The position numbers and the translations under genes are program-made. From assembly GCF_018687715.1 (NCBI RefSeq), contig NC_056764.1:4838501-4902500 (forward strand): a stretch of 64,000 nt of DNA, read 5' to 3'. Below, one piece after another: positions 25,926 through 38,462 of this stretch. This DNA is from Carya illinoinensis (Eukaryota > Streptophyta > Magnoliopsida > Fagales > Juglandaceae). The notes beneath the pieces were generated by a model. That model saw only the letters and a program-made list of their open reading frames with translations. It had not been told where the DNA came from and did not search any database. The number at the start of each line of letters is the position of its first letter. Within the stretch, counting starts at the first letter, position 1.

Positions 25926-26878
25926 ATGTTTATACGTTATTATTTATTAGATGTTAATATATTGAAAACACATATTTTTATAAAATATGCACAATATCGG
26001 AGTCGGAATGGAAGTCGGAGTTGGACTCGGATGGGAAGTCGGAGTCGGAGGATTAATCGGAGTCAGGGTTGGTGTGTCGAAGTCAGATCGGAGCAGATTC
26101 AGAGTCGGAACACCTTCACCTCCGACTCCGACTCCGACTTCCAGAGGAAAAAAAACTCCAACTCCGATTCGTCGGAGTCGGAGCGGAACCGGATTTTCAG
26201 ATTTCTGCTTAGCCCTATATAGAATAGAAGAGAATAAAAGTAAATGCCAAGGTTTTCCGGGATGAATTGTCAAAATACTGTAGGGTAAATATAGTGCAGG
26301 CTTACACGTTTCCTAAACCCCTTGGAAATTCGACTTTATGCCTTATTTCAATGTTAGAAATGCTTTGGTCCTTCAAAATGTTTTAGTGCTCCCTACAAAA
26401 AATAAAATACGTTTTTATTAAATTTGGCCGGACAACAATGAAATTTAAGAAATTAAAATTTACTAAATTGAGGACTATGGTTGTAGGTTATTACTCTAAG
26501 TATTGGACAATTTGAATATAATTATTGAAGACATATCATCTTAAATACTTTCTTCTCTAATTAGCTGGGAATTAAACTCCCAAGTGGTTTGAGAGAAAAC
26601 TGACATGGAAGCTATTTCAGATGTTTGCATTCCAATATCAACATTCTGATCATCACGAATGAACCTATTTCGTACATCGTGCAAATACATAGAGAAGAAT
26701 ATGAAACATTCTACCTGAACATATGACCTTTTCATGAGTAAGACTCCTTTTCTGAGATGGGAGGGGGAAGACTTTCTGCATGTGCATTTGCTTTTACCCT
26801 TTTCCTGATTTGTATCGATCTTCTCATGTACTGCTGTTTCACTTTATGTTTTTGGCCTCACTATTCACTACAATTCCC

Positions 26879-27094
26879 TGTTTGGTTATACAGATGAGAT
26901 GAGATGAGATGAGATGAGATATTTTAAATAGTAATGAATAAAATATTATTATAATATAATTTTTGAATATTAATTTTGTATTGAGATTTGAAAAAGTTAG
27001 ATTATTTATTATATTTTATATGAGGATTTGAAAAAGGTGTAATCATGAGTTGAGATGAGATGAGATGAAATTTTTGGTTTTGGTTAACCAAACA
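26879..27094. repeat. MITE-like element with TGTTTGGTTA ends
   Basis: Starts TGTTTGGTTA followed by (ATGAG)n, and ends with (GAGAT)n and TAACCAAACA, the inverted counterpart. The centre is AT-rich and non-coding. No clear target duplication was read. Confidence 0.6.
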
Positions 27095-28340
27095 ATCAAG
27101 CTTCACTGCCTCATCTATCTTATTTCAAAAATTTTCATATCATTTCTTATTCAAGTATCACTCAATTATAAATATTTTTTAATTTTTAATTTTCAGTTTT
27201 TTTTTCATATAATTATTATCTAATCATTACAAATTTTTCAAAATTTTAAATAAAACACAAAAAAATATTCAACTTATTCAAATCTTAAAATAACAATAAT
27301 ATTAAATTATTAACAAATTATATCCGAACAATATTTTATGTTTATAATATTTAATTTAATTTTTTTCTCTTCTTCTTTAAAATTAAATAAAATATTTTAA
27401 TTTAAAATATTTTATTATTATTTATAAATTATTTTATTACTATTTATGAATTATTTTATTACCATTTATGGGATGGAATATATATACTATCCATATTGTC
27501 GCCGTGAGGTTGGTGAGATCTACAACTGTGTGACTGTCAGTCTGTCACCCTCAATTATGTGGTTCAAAAATTATGTGGAAAGAGAGGAAGAGGCAGGGCA
27601 CGCGGTTGGTCTTGAAACATTACGAGACATTTATTTTTTGGGTTTTGCTAGATACAGTCGGCATACAGTCAGCTGTACGGAATAAATAAAAAAAATTATA
27701 AAAATATTTTTTTTATGGTTGTACAGAATGAATAAAAAAAAGTTATAAAAATAATTTTTTTTTTCATATAAGTCTCATATTAATTTATATTTTTTAAAAT
27801 AACTGCACGTCGATTATATTTATCGATTGTACAAATCATTTCTCTTTATTTTCCTCCTACGTACGTTGGCAGCCAAGTAGATCTTGACTCGTCCGGTTTT
27901 CTTTGAAGGACGTTACGTGCCATCACGAATTTGCTGCATGCTTCTCCTGTTTGGTGCGTTTTGACTTTTCCTTCATTTTGGGGTTATATTATGAATATGG
28001 TGAGTAATAATCCAATAAATTATTTTTTAAAATTATTTTTTATATATTTTATTAATATGATTGGTTATATCATATTTTTTAAAATAAAATAATTATTTTG
28101 ACCATTTGCATTAATAAAATATAAAATAAATATGTAAAAATAACTATCATAGAACATAACTCATACTCGAATCAATACGAAATATATAAAAATACACTCT
28201 AACATTTTTAAGAGAAGATTGGATTAATTTATAAGCATTTTCCATACAACAAAATACCACAAAAAGACTGCATACGAATTTCCAAACAAGCTGCACGTGC
28301 ACAGACTGGCTGAAAACAGATTATTTTAGGAAACCAAACA
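27095..28340. other. Non-coding, AT-rich
   Basis: 27645-27850 has a degenerate repeat (GGCATACAGTCAG at the left, CTGCACGTCGATTA near the right) that recurs in altered form at about 46365-46660. The P450 copy-2 homology block starts at about 28235. Confidence 0.45.
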
Positions 28341-28360
28341 TATATAGTTTGAAGTTCTCT

Positions 28361-30171
28361 TTAGCATTCATAGAGTTTGGAAGAAAGGCGCGGACTGAAG
28401 ACAACTTCTAAGGGAGTTGCTTTGGCCATGGTGCTGCCTAAGCCCTCATCCATGTCCACTAGCTTGTTCAATGGCGTTGTTAACTCAAATCCCTGAAGCA
28501 AACGAGCTAGTGCCAATTGTGATACTTGCAAGGCAAACATGTCTCCAGGGCAAGATCTTCTTCCAGACCCAAATGGTGTGAATTCAAAATGTTGCCTTGA
28601 AACATCCATATTTGCATGGCTTGAAAGAAACCTCTCGGGCAAAAAATTATCAGGTTCCTCCCAAATTCTTGGGTCTCGATGCAACTTCCATATGTTCACA
28701 AACAAACGAGTTCCCTTTGGAATGAAATAGCCACAAACTTGACAATCTTCCATTGCCTCATGTGGAGCTGATAAAGGGATTGGTGGGTATAAGCGCAAGG
28801 ACTCTTTGATTATGGCTTGTAGGTAAACCAAATCTTTCATATCGTAATCTTCCACCCATCTATCTCTTCCAATTTTGAGATCTAGCTCTTCTTGGACACG
28901 CTTCAAAGCATGTTTATTGTTTAATAATAAAGATATGATCCATGTCAAGTTAACAGAAATAGTATCAGAACCACCCAAGATTAGAGTCTGCAACATGAAA
29001 ACGGGACAATAGTTAGGCAAATAAAAGAAATTATTAAGCTCCAAATTTATTAGAAAACGGGCTAAAGAAACGTCAATTAGCTCATGGTCAAGAACCTCAT
29101 TTGATTAAATGAGGTATGCGATTCTATCAATTACGTTGATGGATAATGACGCATACGTACTCGTTATGCTAGAATTGGGGCATGATTCTATTCTACCGTA
29201 GCATTTAGGTGTTTACAAAATATTATACATACCGATGCAATTGCCTTGATAATGGTTTCTCGGGTATGACCAAACATGGACTCCTCCTCAATTGTTGAAA
29301 GCATGACATCGATGAAGTCTGGCTCGTGGCTTTGCTCATCACTCTTGAGCCTCCTCGCAATATGTTCTTCAACCCAACTTCCTATTAGAGAGTCGAATTC
29401 CCCTGCAACATGCTTCATTGATTTCACTTGGCCCTGCAAATCAATCCATCTGAGAAATGGAATTAGATCAAACATGACAGGAGTCCCAGCTAAATACATG
29501 AATTCTCTTATAAGTTTCCCTATGCGTTTTGCCTCTCCATCATTTCCATCATCGGCGTAACCAAAATATCTCTTCCTCGCAATAACTTTGGTAACTATAT
29601 TCACGGTTAGGCCCTCAAGCCATTCACCAATCGCCACCTTGACTGGCTTGTGCTCGTTGCTCTTGCAAACAGAGTACAGATTTTTAACCAAAGTATCCAC
29701 CTCAGAGATTTGCATGTCTTTGAGTGTCTCAAGTCGGCGGTTGGAGAGGAGTTCAGAAACCGCTAGCTTTCGCATCTTACTCCAATATGATCCGTAAGGG
29801 GAAAACGCAAATCCTGCATAGTCGTAACCAAGGTATTTTCCCTGGCTAGACATAGGCCGTGTAGCGAAAACCTTGTCATTTGTGGTGAAGCACACCTTGA
29901 CTGCCTCATGACTGCTAATCACGACTCCAGGTTTCATGCCAAACCGGAACCTGAAGATGGGACCATGTTTATCAGCCATGGTACCCAAGGTTCTGGCGAT
30001 TGTGTATTGGGAACGAAGTTGATGAAGGTGGCCAATAATTGGCAAGGCACCCGATGGTTCTGGGGCTAACATACCCTTACTATGACTTCCAGTTTTCACT
30101 CTCCACAGATTGTACAACAGCACCAACACTAAAACCCCTGCAATTGCAAGGATATGAGAAATTATTTCCAT
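28361..30171 (-). CDS. Cytochrome P450, CYP82 family (copy 2)
   Basis: Same expected role and location as copy 1: membrane-anchored heme monooxygenase of specialised metabolism, substrate unknown. Exon 1 is 29233-30171 (313 codons, donor TCG|GTATGT) and exon 2 is 28361-28987 (208 codons plus stop, acceptor GCAG|ACT), in phase 0 with a 245-bp intron; total 521 residues. Motifs: membrane helix at about 5-22, APEPSGALPIIGH hinge, I-helix GGSDT (318-322) followed by the usual SVNLTW, E375/R378, PERF 430-433, heme loop FGSGRRSCPG with Cys459. It differs from copy 1 at a modest number of residues across both exons, and the homology extends into the intron, promoter and 3' region, so the two are a recent duplication. 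This copy keeps the conserved I-helix threonine/tryptophan context and is the best candidate for a fully functional enzyme here. Confidence 0.94.
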
Positions 30172-30223
30172 GGTGTCAGGATGAACTAATTTTCCACTTC
30201 AAATTTATGTTCAGCTAGATAGG

Positions 30224-30231
30224 TATTTATA
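30224..30231 (-). promoter_or_regulatory. TATA box of P450 copy 2
   Basis: TATAAATA on the minus strand, 53 bp upstream of the ATG, identical in position to copy 1. Confidence 0.6.
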
Positions 30232-30313
30232 ATTGTAACTAGGAACAAAATGACTCTTTTATCCTTAGTTTTGTTTGGGTGGTAATATTTGACTTTTGGC
30301 TCTACATATATAT

Positions 30314-30484
30314 GAGTTTTGCTATATACAAGTATAGTCGCGTACTAATCTGTGTACGAACACTGATTTATTCATACTTAAAATTTAAATTAACACTGTT
30401 TTTAATAAAATCTACTTTTTGACCAATCATATCACATTGGTGCACAGATTAATGCACAATTATGCTTGGAACTATACTTTTTCC
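30314..30484 (+). repeat. MITE family 1, copy 4
   Basis: GAGTTTTGCTATATACAAG at the left, GTCGCGTACTAATCTGTGTA inside, and TGCTTGGAACTATACTTTTT at the right. It sits where promoter similarity between P450 copies 1 and 2 ends (TTTGACTTTTGGC), about 150 bp upstream of ATG. A partial inverted relative follows at about 30560-30650. Confidence 0.72.
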
Positions 30485-31120
30485 ATATATATATATATAT
30501 TGTCTTTGCGATGGCTCATAAAGTAAGCATGAATGGTAATGACTTGTGTTGCTTTTGTACGAATTAATATATATATCAATATAATGTGATTAATTAAAAT
30601 TGATACGTAGATTAAAATGCGATTTTGTTTATACATAACAAAACTTTTTTGATAAATAGCCGCCGCCTCTTTGTCTATTGATTTTTGATAAAGGATAGTG
30701 TTACCGTGTTCCTTAATTTGTCCGCTTGATGTGCTCCTACTACTCATTCTATTTTTTTAAAAATATTTTTAAATAATATTTATTGGTTCAAAACAACCCA
30801 ATAGACATAGCCGCCTCTATTATTGGTTTCTGATAATTCCTCACGTGGATGCCGTTGTAAAATCAAACTTATATATTTTGTTTAGATTCCAGAAAAGTAG
30901 CTAAAATGATTAATGGTGGGACATTAAAGATTACTTCACTATCATGGCTACTTCTCTTGGAAAAGTTACAGCCTAAAAGAGACTGCTGCTCATATATTGA
31001 CCTTCACCTGCCTCTCATGTACCTGCTTCAGCTTTTAATCTTAATGAGATGCACTTGGGACTGATAAAGATAGTTATATGGTATGTTGGGCTGTCATTTT
31101 TCATTAATACTCTCCTTTTC

Positions 31121-31180
<60 letters not shown>

Positions 31181-31558
31181 AATATCTCCGGCCGGCGCAA
31201 TTGATCTCATAGCCCTCTCCTTTTCTAGGTCTTGGTCATTTTCTATTACAATTCCCTGGTTAGGTATACCTTTACAAGAAAATTAAACAAGCTCTGTACA
31301 AATTCTCGAACTCATGTTCTTGACTCTGACTAATTATTATTATTTTTAAAAAAAATAATATTTACGGTTTTAATATATATAAGTTGTACATATTTTTTTA
31401 AAAAAAATGAATAAATCTAAAATTCATATAAAAATTATTTTTTTAATAATAAACTCCATTTTTATTAAATAAGAATGCACATGTTTGAATAACCAAAATA
31501 TCTCTTGAATGCACATCTTTGGTTAATCAAAATATATCTTTAGGGCATGTTTTGGTAA
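30485..31558. other. Non-coding with (AT)n tract
   Basis: No gene seen. The 31127-31176 stretch is an (AT)n microsatellite of about 50 bp. The rest is AT-rich. Confidence 0.5.
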
Positions 31559-31790
31559 CACTACAACACATGGCTTGTTGTGATCAATTTTTTTGCGGCG
31601 ACATATTTTTAGACGCAAAAGGCTATTTTTTGTGCTCCAGTGTTTCATTTTCGGCGAACAATAGATCATCGCTAAAAGCTACTTTTTGCCGCAAAATCAT
31701 ATCATCGCAAGTAATGTTGGCCGTAAAAGATTAATTCAGACGTTGTGCAGTCTTTTGTGGTGACATTATATCGCCCTAAAATACCATAAA
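31559..31790 (+). mobile_element. Possible CACTA-type terminus
   Basis: Starts CACTACAACACATGG and carries repeated subterminal words (TTTTTTGCGGCGA, GACGCAAAAGG, TTTTGCCGCAAAA). This is the same layout as the 5' end of the complete CACTA element at 35527, but a different sequence family. No opposite end was identified, so it may be a truncated terminus. Confidence 0.35.
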
Positions 31791-31913
31791 CAAAGAAAAT
31801 ATAAATTCTAACACTTTTCAGTGTTTAATTAGCAGCGAGATTCAATCACCAAGTTTTGAGTGGAAAACTTCAGCCTAAAGTTTCCTCTCTCTCAAATTTG
31901 AGGGACGAACACC

Positions 31914-33237
31914 ATGCAAATCATGTCTCATCTACTTGCAGTTGCAGGGCTTTTGGTGTTGGTGCATGATCTATGGTGAGTGAAAACTGGAAGTCATAAT
32001 AAGGTTATGTTAGTCCCAGTCATAATAAGGGTATGTTAGCCCCAGAACCGTCGGGTGCCTTGCCAATTATTGGCAACCTTCACCAACTTCGTGCCCAAAT
32101 CCCAATTGCCAGAACCTGGCTGCCATGGCTGATAAACATGATCCCATCTTCATGTTCCGGTTGGGCATGAACCTGCACTTGTGATTAGCAATCATGAGGC
32201 TGTTAAGGAGTGCTTCACTACAAATGACAGGGTTTAAGTACCTTGCTTAGTTGCAACTACGCAGGATTTGGGTTTTCCCCTTATGGATCATATTGGAGTA
32301 AGATGCACATGATCTGGATCAACTAGCTAAAAAGACATTTGATTTTGCTGATATTTTTTTTTCTTACTGTATACTGATATACTGCTGTTTTCAGAAACCA
32401 TCACAAGATTACTTTCTGCAAATCTTTAACAATATTGGTGCCAAGTCACTATAGCTGGGAAAAAAAAAAGTCAATTTAGAATTAAGAACAGGGGTTTTGC
32501 AATTATCAAGGACTTGTTTATCTTGAGAAAGATCACATGATCAAAAAAAGTTAACCCTGACAAGTGAGAGTATTATATTACTTTGAGGATTGATTTACAC
32601 CAATTTAAAAAAGAAAAGGATTACAAGATTATTCGGCTAATTACCAAAAGTCATGCCAAATGAAAACAGCCCAGCATCTCGGATACCTCAAGTACTGATT
32701 GAAATAGTAAGTACTCTTATAAGCTATACTTTATCTTACTATTATATGTTGTATTATCCATCAATCCAGGAAGTTATCATTTTAAAAAATAAGAGTTGAT
32801 CGAGTAGTTGATAGAAAATGGCACATTGGCATAGTATGATGAGTGTAGTATATATCATTACTCTCTAACCATTCCATCAAGCATTTCTCCTTGTTGTAAT
32901 TTAAGTCCACTTGTAGAATTGGTAATTGGTAATTGATCTCAGTTAATCGAATAATGTCCTACTTCATGAGTTAATCGATGTTTCTTTGGTTCATATTCTA
33001 ATAATGTTAAAGTTTAGTTGGAGCTTAAGTTCTTTTATTTACCTAACTATGGTCCATTGGTCCCTTTTTCATGTTGTAGATTCTTATCTTGTTCTGACAC
33101 TATATCTCTTAAGTTGACATGGCTCATATCCTTACTATTAAACAATAAACATGTTTTGAAGCGTGCCCAAAAAGAGCTAGAACTAAAGGCTGGAAGGGAT
33201 AGATGGGTGGAAGATTAAGATATTAAAGATTTGTGTT
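31914..33237 (+). pseudogene. CYP82-type P450 pseudogene on the plus strand
   Basis: Inverted relative to the other cluster members. Exon 1 remnant 31914 to about 32300 begins MQIMSHLLAVAGLLVLV and keeps the hinge (PEPSGALPIIGNLHQL), but has TGA in place of the arginine codon of LWRVKTG, a 26-bp tandem duplication (31992-32017 and 32018-32043) that breaks the frame, and a deletion of the block between TTNDR and KYL. Exon 2 starts at 33080 after ATGTTGTAG; five bases of the I-helix Gly-Gly region are missing, and a TAA follows WVED. Homology stops at about 33237, where unrelated sequence starting TGTTAATGAC is joined. About 700 bp between the exon remnants is unrecognised. Confidence 0.85.
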
Positions 33238-35526
33238 AATGACAAAAATTGTGCAACAGACGGGTATAGGAGAAAGTGTCATCCTTAGCCCACGGAGGTG
33301 GCTCAGGCCTCGACGATGCAATCGGAAGCCCACACGGTAATTCGAGACGTCGATACTGTGCCCGTACGTACGTATATCCATAGCAGTAAATAGTTAAAAA
33401 TACAAAAAATATAAATAAAGAACAAGACACAGATTTATGTGGTTTAGTACAAAGCTTGCATCCATATGTCGTTTGGAAGGCAATTCTATTATAATAAGAG
33501 TATTTTATAATCTCTTATTTTTTTATTTCTCTATATATAATGGAGATCAGATACTCATTTAGCCTAGAGAAGATAAAAGAATGGCGCCCCAACGTTGCTG
33601 GATAAAAGATGGTTCCTTTTTCTGTTTCCCATAACTATTTTATTGAGGTCTTAGGTGTAATCGGTGAGAAAATGTTAGCTTTAGGCCACTTCACCGTATT
33701 CTTTACATGTTTGGCTTTTTTTCCTCAGCTTTTTCTCTTTTCTTATTTTGTCCCTTCCTTCTTTTTTCCCCTCTTACTTCTTAATGATGGCTTTGTCATG
33801 AAGTGCGCTTGGTGCATTTTGGCTTGGTATATTTACCCCCAAGAATCTGGTTTACCTATTCCAAGCCATAGTCAAAGAATCGTTGTGCTTATAATTATTA
33901 TAATTTTTTTTAAATTTTTATATAAAATATAATAAATAATTTAATTTTTTTAAATTTTAAAATAAAATTAATATTAAATACTTATATATAATAAATTTTT
34001 ATTTAATTTTTAATAAAATATCTTATCTAAATTATATAACTAAGAAGGAATTGATTGTTATGCCAATAAATTATGGGACGAGAAAAATGGTTCTTAATCT
34101 CTTGGGTCTGTCATTGATGAGATAAGTAACGCCAAACACCTCATACGTGTCTCCTCGTTATAATGGGGCCGCTCTTTTAGGGATCAAAGGGCTTGAAAAA
34201 AATAAAAAAAATAAAAGACCTAATTAACTCTAGAAAAAAAATATTAAAAAAAATCCCATTTTCGTGATGTTGATTCCGATTATAATTCTTATTTCCTTTT
34301 CAATTTTCCTTAATTATTTGGATGAATAATCCTGAGTAGCCTAGTTTGTAGACGACAACTTTAATGCCTCATTTGCCTCCTCAAAGACCAAGATGATCAG
34401 CTCCATAGTAGTGAACATTGATTGAGAATTAAATTATTTTTGTTTTAATTAATAAAATTAATTTTCATATATATCGACATGGACGAAAAAGTCCCTGATT
34501 AGGTGGAGCAAAATAATAATCTTCTAGAAGTCGGCCCTCAGAATACTTTGGTACTGTACCTAACTTGTTGCCAGAGGTGTGGCGCCCAAATGGACTCAAA
34601 AAAGAGAGAAGAAATCTTTGGAGGGTGGAGATGGAGAGACCCCACACCAGAGCTTCCAGTTAAGTCATCCACAAAAGAACAAAAGGGGGAGTAAGATTGA
34701 AAGATCACGACGAATCAACCAGCTTTGTCATTTTGCATGTCAGATGTCGACCTTTTATATTTCATACAACACGATGTGATGATCATATGCAATGACAGAT
34801 GATGATCGATCTGAGTACATTAATACAATAAAAAAAAGGAAAAATGAATCTATCTTTACATTGCAGCATTATTTTCTTGTTTGTTTGATAGGAAAATTAC
34901 CTGTACTGTGTCTAATTGAGACTTTGCAGATTAACCTGTTGATTTTGATTGATCTATTTCTAATTTTCCGGGAATAGTTATCATAATTCCTGCAGGTCTT
35001 TGTTACTTTGTATGAAGTATGCAGGCAAAGATATGCCGCAGAAACTCATGATGATAGGCAAAGCTACACTATGTGAGTGTCGTTGAAAATAATGAATTCG
35101 GGCAAACAACAACGATAAAGAAGTATGTGGATTAACGACATCAGATTCAAGATTTACCGCTTGAGGTAAACGCTTCCACTATGCCCCCTGATTTAGTTTT
35201 TCTAAATTTGGTATTAGAGCTCCAAAGTTGGTTGTTCTAGACTTAAGTTCATTGCACGATATGTGTTGTTGCCACACACCCGTGGCCGTGGGTAATCCAA
35301 GTGATAAGGGCAAATTAGTGTGCATGAACCCCATAAAACAGGTTCAATTCTTCCTTAGATCGAACAGTGATTCAAGTGAGAAGCTATAGCGGTGGTTGGT
35401 GTGCTTATCTCCCTGATTTTCACTCACGCACACACGTAGACTCTCACTCACTCTCTTATTTTCACTCACACACACACAAACCCAAGAAACTCACAAGTTT
35501 TTCCTATAGATTTCATACCGTGCCAT
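33238..35526. other. Intergenic, with retrotransposon-like pieces
   Basis: 33238-33605 joins abruptly to the P450 pseudogene and contains ACACAGATTTATGTGGTTTA (33428-33447), a phrase typical of plant LTR leader regions; boundaries are not resolved. 35206-35222 TTTGGTATTAGAGCTCC resembles a methionine-tRNA primer-binding site. (CA)n-rich sequence lies at about 35420-35480. The open frames at 33609-33932 and 34503-34779 have no recognised motif. Confidence 0.35.
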
Positions 35527-36300
35527 CACTACAAGAAATTAGCCCTTTTGCAGCGTTTAAAATCGTTGCAAATACACTGAAAAAACACTGTAATTAATCA
35601 ATTGCAGCGTTATTACCCTCCTTGCATGTTCGACAGTATAAAAGTGATATTTTTGATCAATAGCAACGTTATCGAAAAAACGCTATAAAAGACTTCATTT
35701 GCAACGTTTTTAAACCGCTGCAAAGTCACTAATTTCATGCTGCAAAAGGCCACCCCATGTGATTGCCATGGCGCTGCATTTGATCAATTGCAGCGAAATT
35801 TATCATTGCTATATCACTAAATATTGCTGCAATAGACTCCAACAACAGCAGCGCTACATTTGGTTCGTTGCTTTTGCCATTTTTTGCAACACTTGAAATC
35901 GCTGCAATGGATTTATAAGCGCTGCAATTGTGTACGTCAAAAACAACATACCGTTCTAGCGCTGCTTTTGATTGTTTTTGCAAGGACTAAAATCGCTGCA
36001 AAAAATAAAAAAGCGCTGCAAATGTGCAAAAGCAACGCTTGCTTCCTGTGTTGCATTTTGCATACTTTTCAAGGACTAAAATCGTTGCAACTGATTATTT
36101 GCAACGAATTTGGCCTATTTGCAAAGAATAAAAATCACTGCAAATACTTAATTACAAAATAAAATAAAAAAATTACTACTGAAACATACAGTTTCAGTAA
36201 TTTTTTTCACTTGTATTAGAAGCAAAGTTAGTGGATCAGCTAGGATTTAATTCCCTTTACTTAATAATACAAAGGGTACATAGAAAATGTTCTACAAAGT

Positions 36301-36409
36301 ACATTCAGTATACAACAAGTAGAAATATGTTCAGTACATTCAGTATACAACAAGTAGAAATATGTTCAGTACATTCAGTATACAACAAGTAGAAATATGT
36401 TCAGTACAT
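36301..36409. repeat. 35-bp tandem repeat, just over 3 copies
   Basis: ACATTCAGTATACAACAAG starts at 36301, 36336 and 36371, with a partial fourth start at 36406. Copies are essentially identical. Confidence 0.9.
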
Positions 36410-37455
36410 AGCCAAGCAGAAACTTCAAGTCGATCCTAAGTGCACTTCATCACTTTCAACTAAAAGTAATTGCTCCCATATTCAAAGGCATACCTGTATA
36501 TGAGTTTTCTGGAAAGACACAATACCAACTGATTAGTAGAACAAAAAACCTGGAAAGTGGAGCATGAAGTCATACAAACAGGAGAAAGCCTTATTATAGG
36601 TAAAGAATGCATGAAAACCTACTTTTCATAATAGTTGTAACACATCAGCATCAATCTAATTTACTAATCTCAAAGTAGAACTTCATTCAAGTAAAGTACA
36701 ACTTTAGAATCAAACCTTTTTTTATTAAAATTCTGGAAAAATGTGTATTGTTAACACTAGAAGCTCATCAATAACTATCCAAACCAAAACTCCTATACAA
36801 ATTTACAAACAATTTGCTTAGATATTTATTTAGGTCTCCACTGCTTTCAAACTATACTTTTATGATCAAAGTAGAGATAATTATCCATAGGACTTGCAGC
36901 AACCAATCTAAATATATATAGATTAAGCAAAAACACAAAGCATTACTTGACTAAAAAACCAGTACTTCCAAACTTATATCAAAAGTTTTGTAGAGGATTA
37001 AAAACTATTATTTACATAGCTGAACCAGGAAGTCGTTGTCATCATCCCTGAGAACATCACAATAAGAAATAATTAGCATATTGAGGACAGTGTTGGGTAA
37101 AGGATTAGTAATCTCACACAGAAACATAGACAAAAGCAAGTAAAATAAAGTGTTGCAACAAAGTAATTGCACTTTACTGCACTTGTCACAGATTCTTAGG
37201 TTAGAAAACAAGGCAGATATTGAACCACCCTGTTCTCTAATGAAATTAAAGTCAAACTCAAAGAAGACAATCACCTGAAATTAATTGAAAGCAACAGGTA
37301 ATATGTGAATATTTGAAACTTCGCTCATTGATGCATCTCTAAGGAAGGTAAGTCAAGTGCCATGATATCACTAAGATTCCAACTACAGAGAGGGTGACAT
37401 ACCACTAATATGTGAATATTTTCTTTTGTCAATTTTAGATAAGCAAAAGTAAAAC

Positions 37456-37458
<3 letters not shown>

Positions 37459-37511
<53 letters not shown>
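37459..37511. repeat. (AT)n microsatellite
   Basis: About 53 bp of alternating AT inside the CACTA element. A shorter one lies at about 37879-37902. Confidence 0.95.
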
Positions 37512-37513
<2 letters not shown>

Positions 37514-37877
37514 TATATGAGCATGCATGCATTATTGTTGTTTTCAGTAGTTTAATTATAAATTATCTATAGCAAGGATTATTAGCTTTAATTACTTGTA
37601 AAATGTGAAACAAAACTGATCTTTGTTGAGGGAATTGAGTGTATTGATGCAACTAATGCATGTTCAGCTTAAACAAGTACCAATCATCTTGAGGATTACA
37701 ATAATTCCTTGCTTACAACTAACAAAAGAACAAAACTAATACTTAACAAAACTTTTTCCAGTCATGAGTATCTTCAATAGGTCTTTGTCATTATTTGAGA
37801 GTTAACAATATTATAAATGTATATGATGCTAATGCATGCCTAGATATGCTTAGTGTCTGAGTAAGCCATCACTCACT

Positions 37878-37909
<32 letters not shown>

Positions 37910-38462
37910 CTCATAAGCTAATTTGTGTGCGGGTTTTTTTTTAATATTAAAAAATTTAAAATACACCAGGATGCACTTTTGGAAGCATATTTGATCCTAC
38001 AAGAAAAAATAAGGGCGCATTAAATGATTCAATAAAGATCCAATATTGTAAAAATTGGGGGAAAGCAAGGGAGAGGACCATATATAATAAAGTAAAATCC
38101 ATATAAGTAAGCCCCAAACGCAAGATATAAAGTTTATTAGTTATCGATACAATGAAGCCATTCTCCTTGAGCAAGTGAAATATATAAAAACTTAAAGATA
38201 AAACATTTGAACGCCAAAATCAACTTAAAGTTGTGACACACCATTAGAGACGTTTACATATTGTTATACAAGGCCAAGACCAAATATTAGGAAGAATAAA
38301 TATTCTTAATTAGTGTTCATCTGTCAACAGAATAAACATAATAGTACGTGCCTCACACAAAAGTTTCATTCAAAAAACTTACAGGTGAAGACAACATGAT
38401 GCAAGTCTATAATTATGAACTACAAACAATCAAAGTAAATGTTCAACACAATAGCAAAATAC

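Larger units (their letters stand above)
21898..26217 (-). mobile_element. hAT-type transposon 2 with transposase remnant (4.3 kb)
   Basis: Ends TAGGGCTGA... and ...CTTAGCCCTA are an inverted pair flanked by TATAAAAT (21890-21897) and TATAGAAT (26218-26225), an 8-bp target duplication with one mismatch. Both termini carry arrays of the word GTCGGAGT and its complement (21905-22045 and 25998-26185), the usual place for hAT transposase-binding repeats. Inside is a broken BED-finger transposase on the minus strand (22911-23534), a GA tract (24459-24488), a cluster of AAACGGYGTCGTTT motifs and AT-rich tandem repeats. Inserted in the CACTA relic, so younger than it. Confidence 0.82.
19366..26735 (-). 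pseudogene. Decayed CACTA (En/Spm) transposon coding region with two nested hAT insertions
   Basis: Read on the minus strand, 26735-26541 gives VECFIFFSMYLHDVRNRF, resembling the DUF4218 part of CACTA ORFs. After the 21898-26217 insertion, 21870-21600 gives FDDLYAIACGPNP, a TQNNGVLVTSENQ stretch and VNFYNVLNEILQL. Next come MSRTWYKDEPFVLACQ, FYLTDTNLGGSW and, beyond the second insertion, VYDVPQLDLQDDE ending at about 19366. This order matches the DUF4216 region of plant CACTA proteins. In-frame stops are frequent (for example after GPNP and MSRT). A ~158-bp segment is tandemly duplicated (19472-19595 plus 21405-21437, then 21438-21600). The family call rests on remembered domain sequence. Confidence 0.72.
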
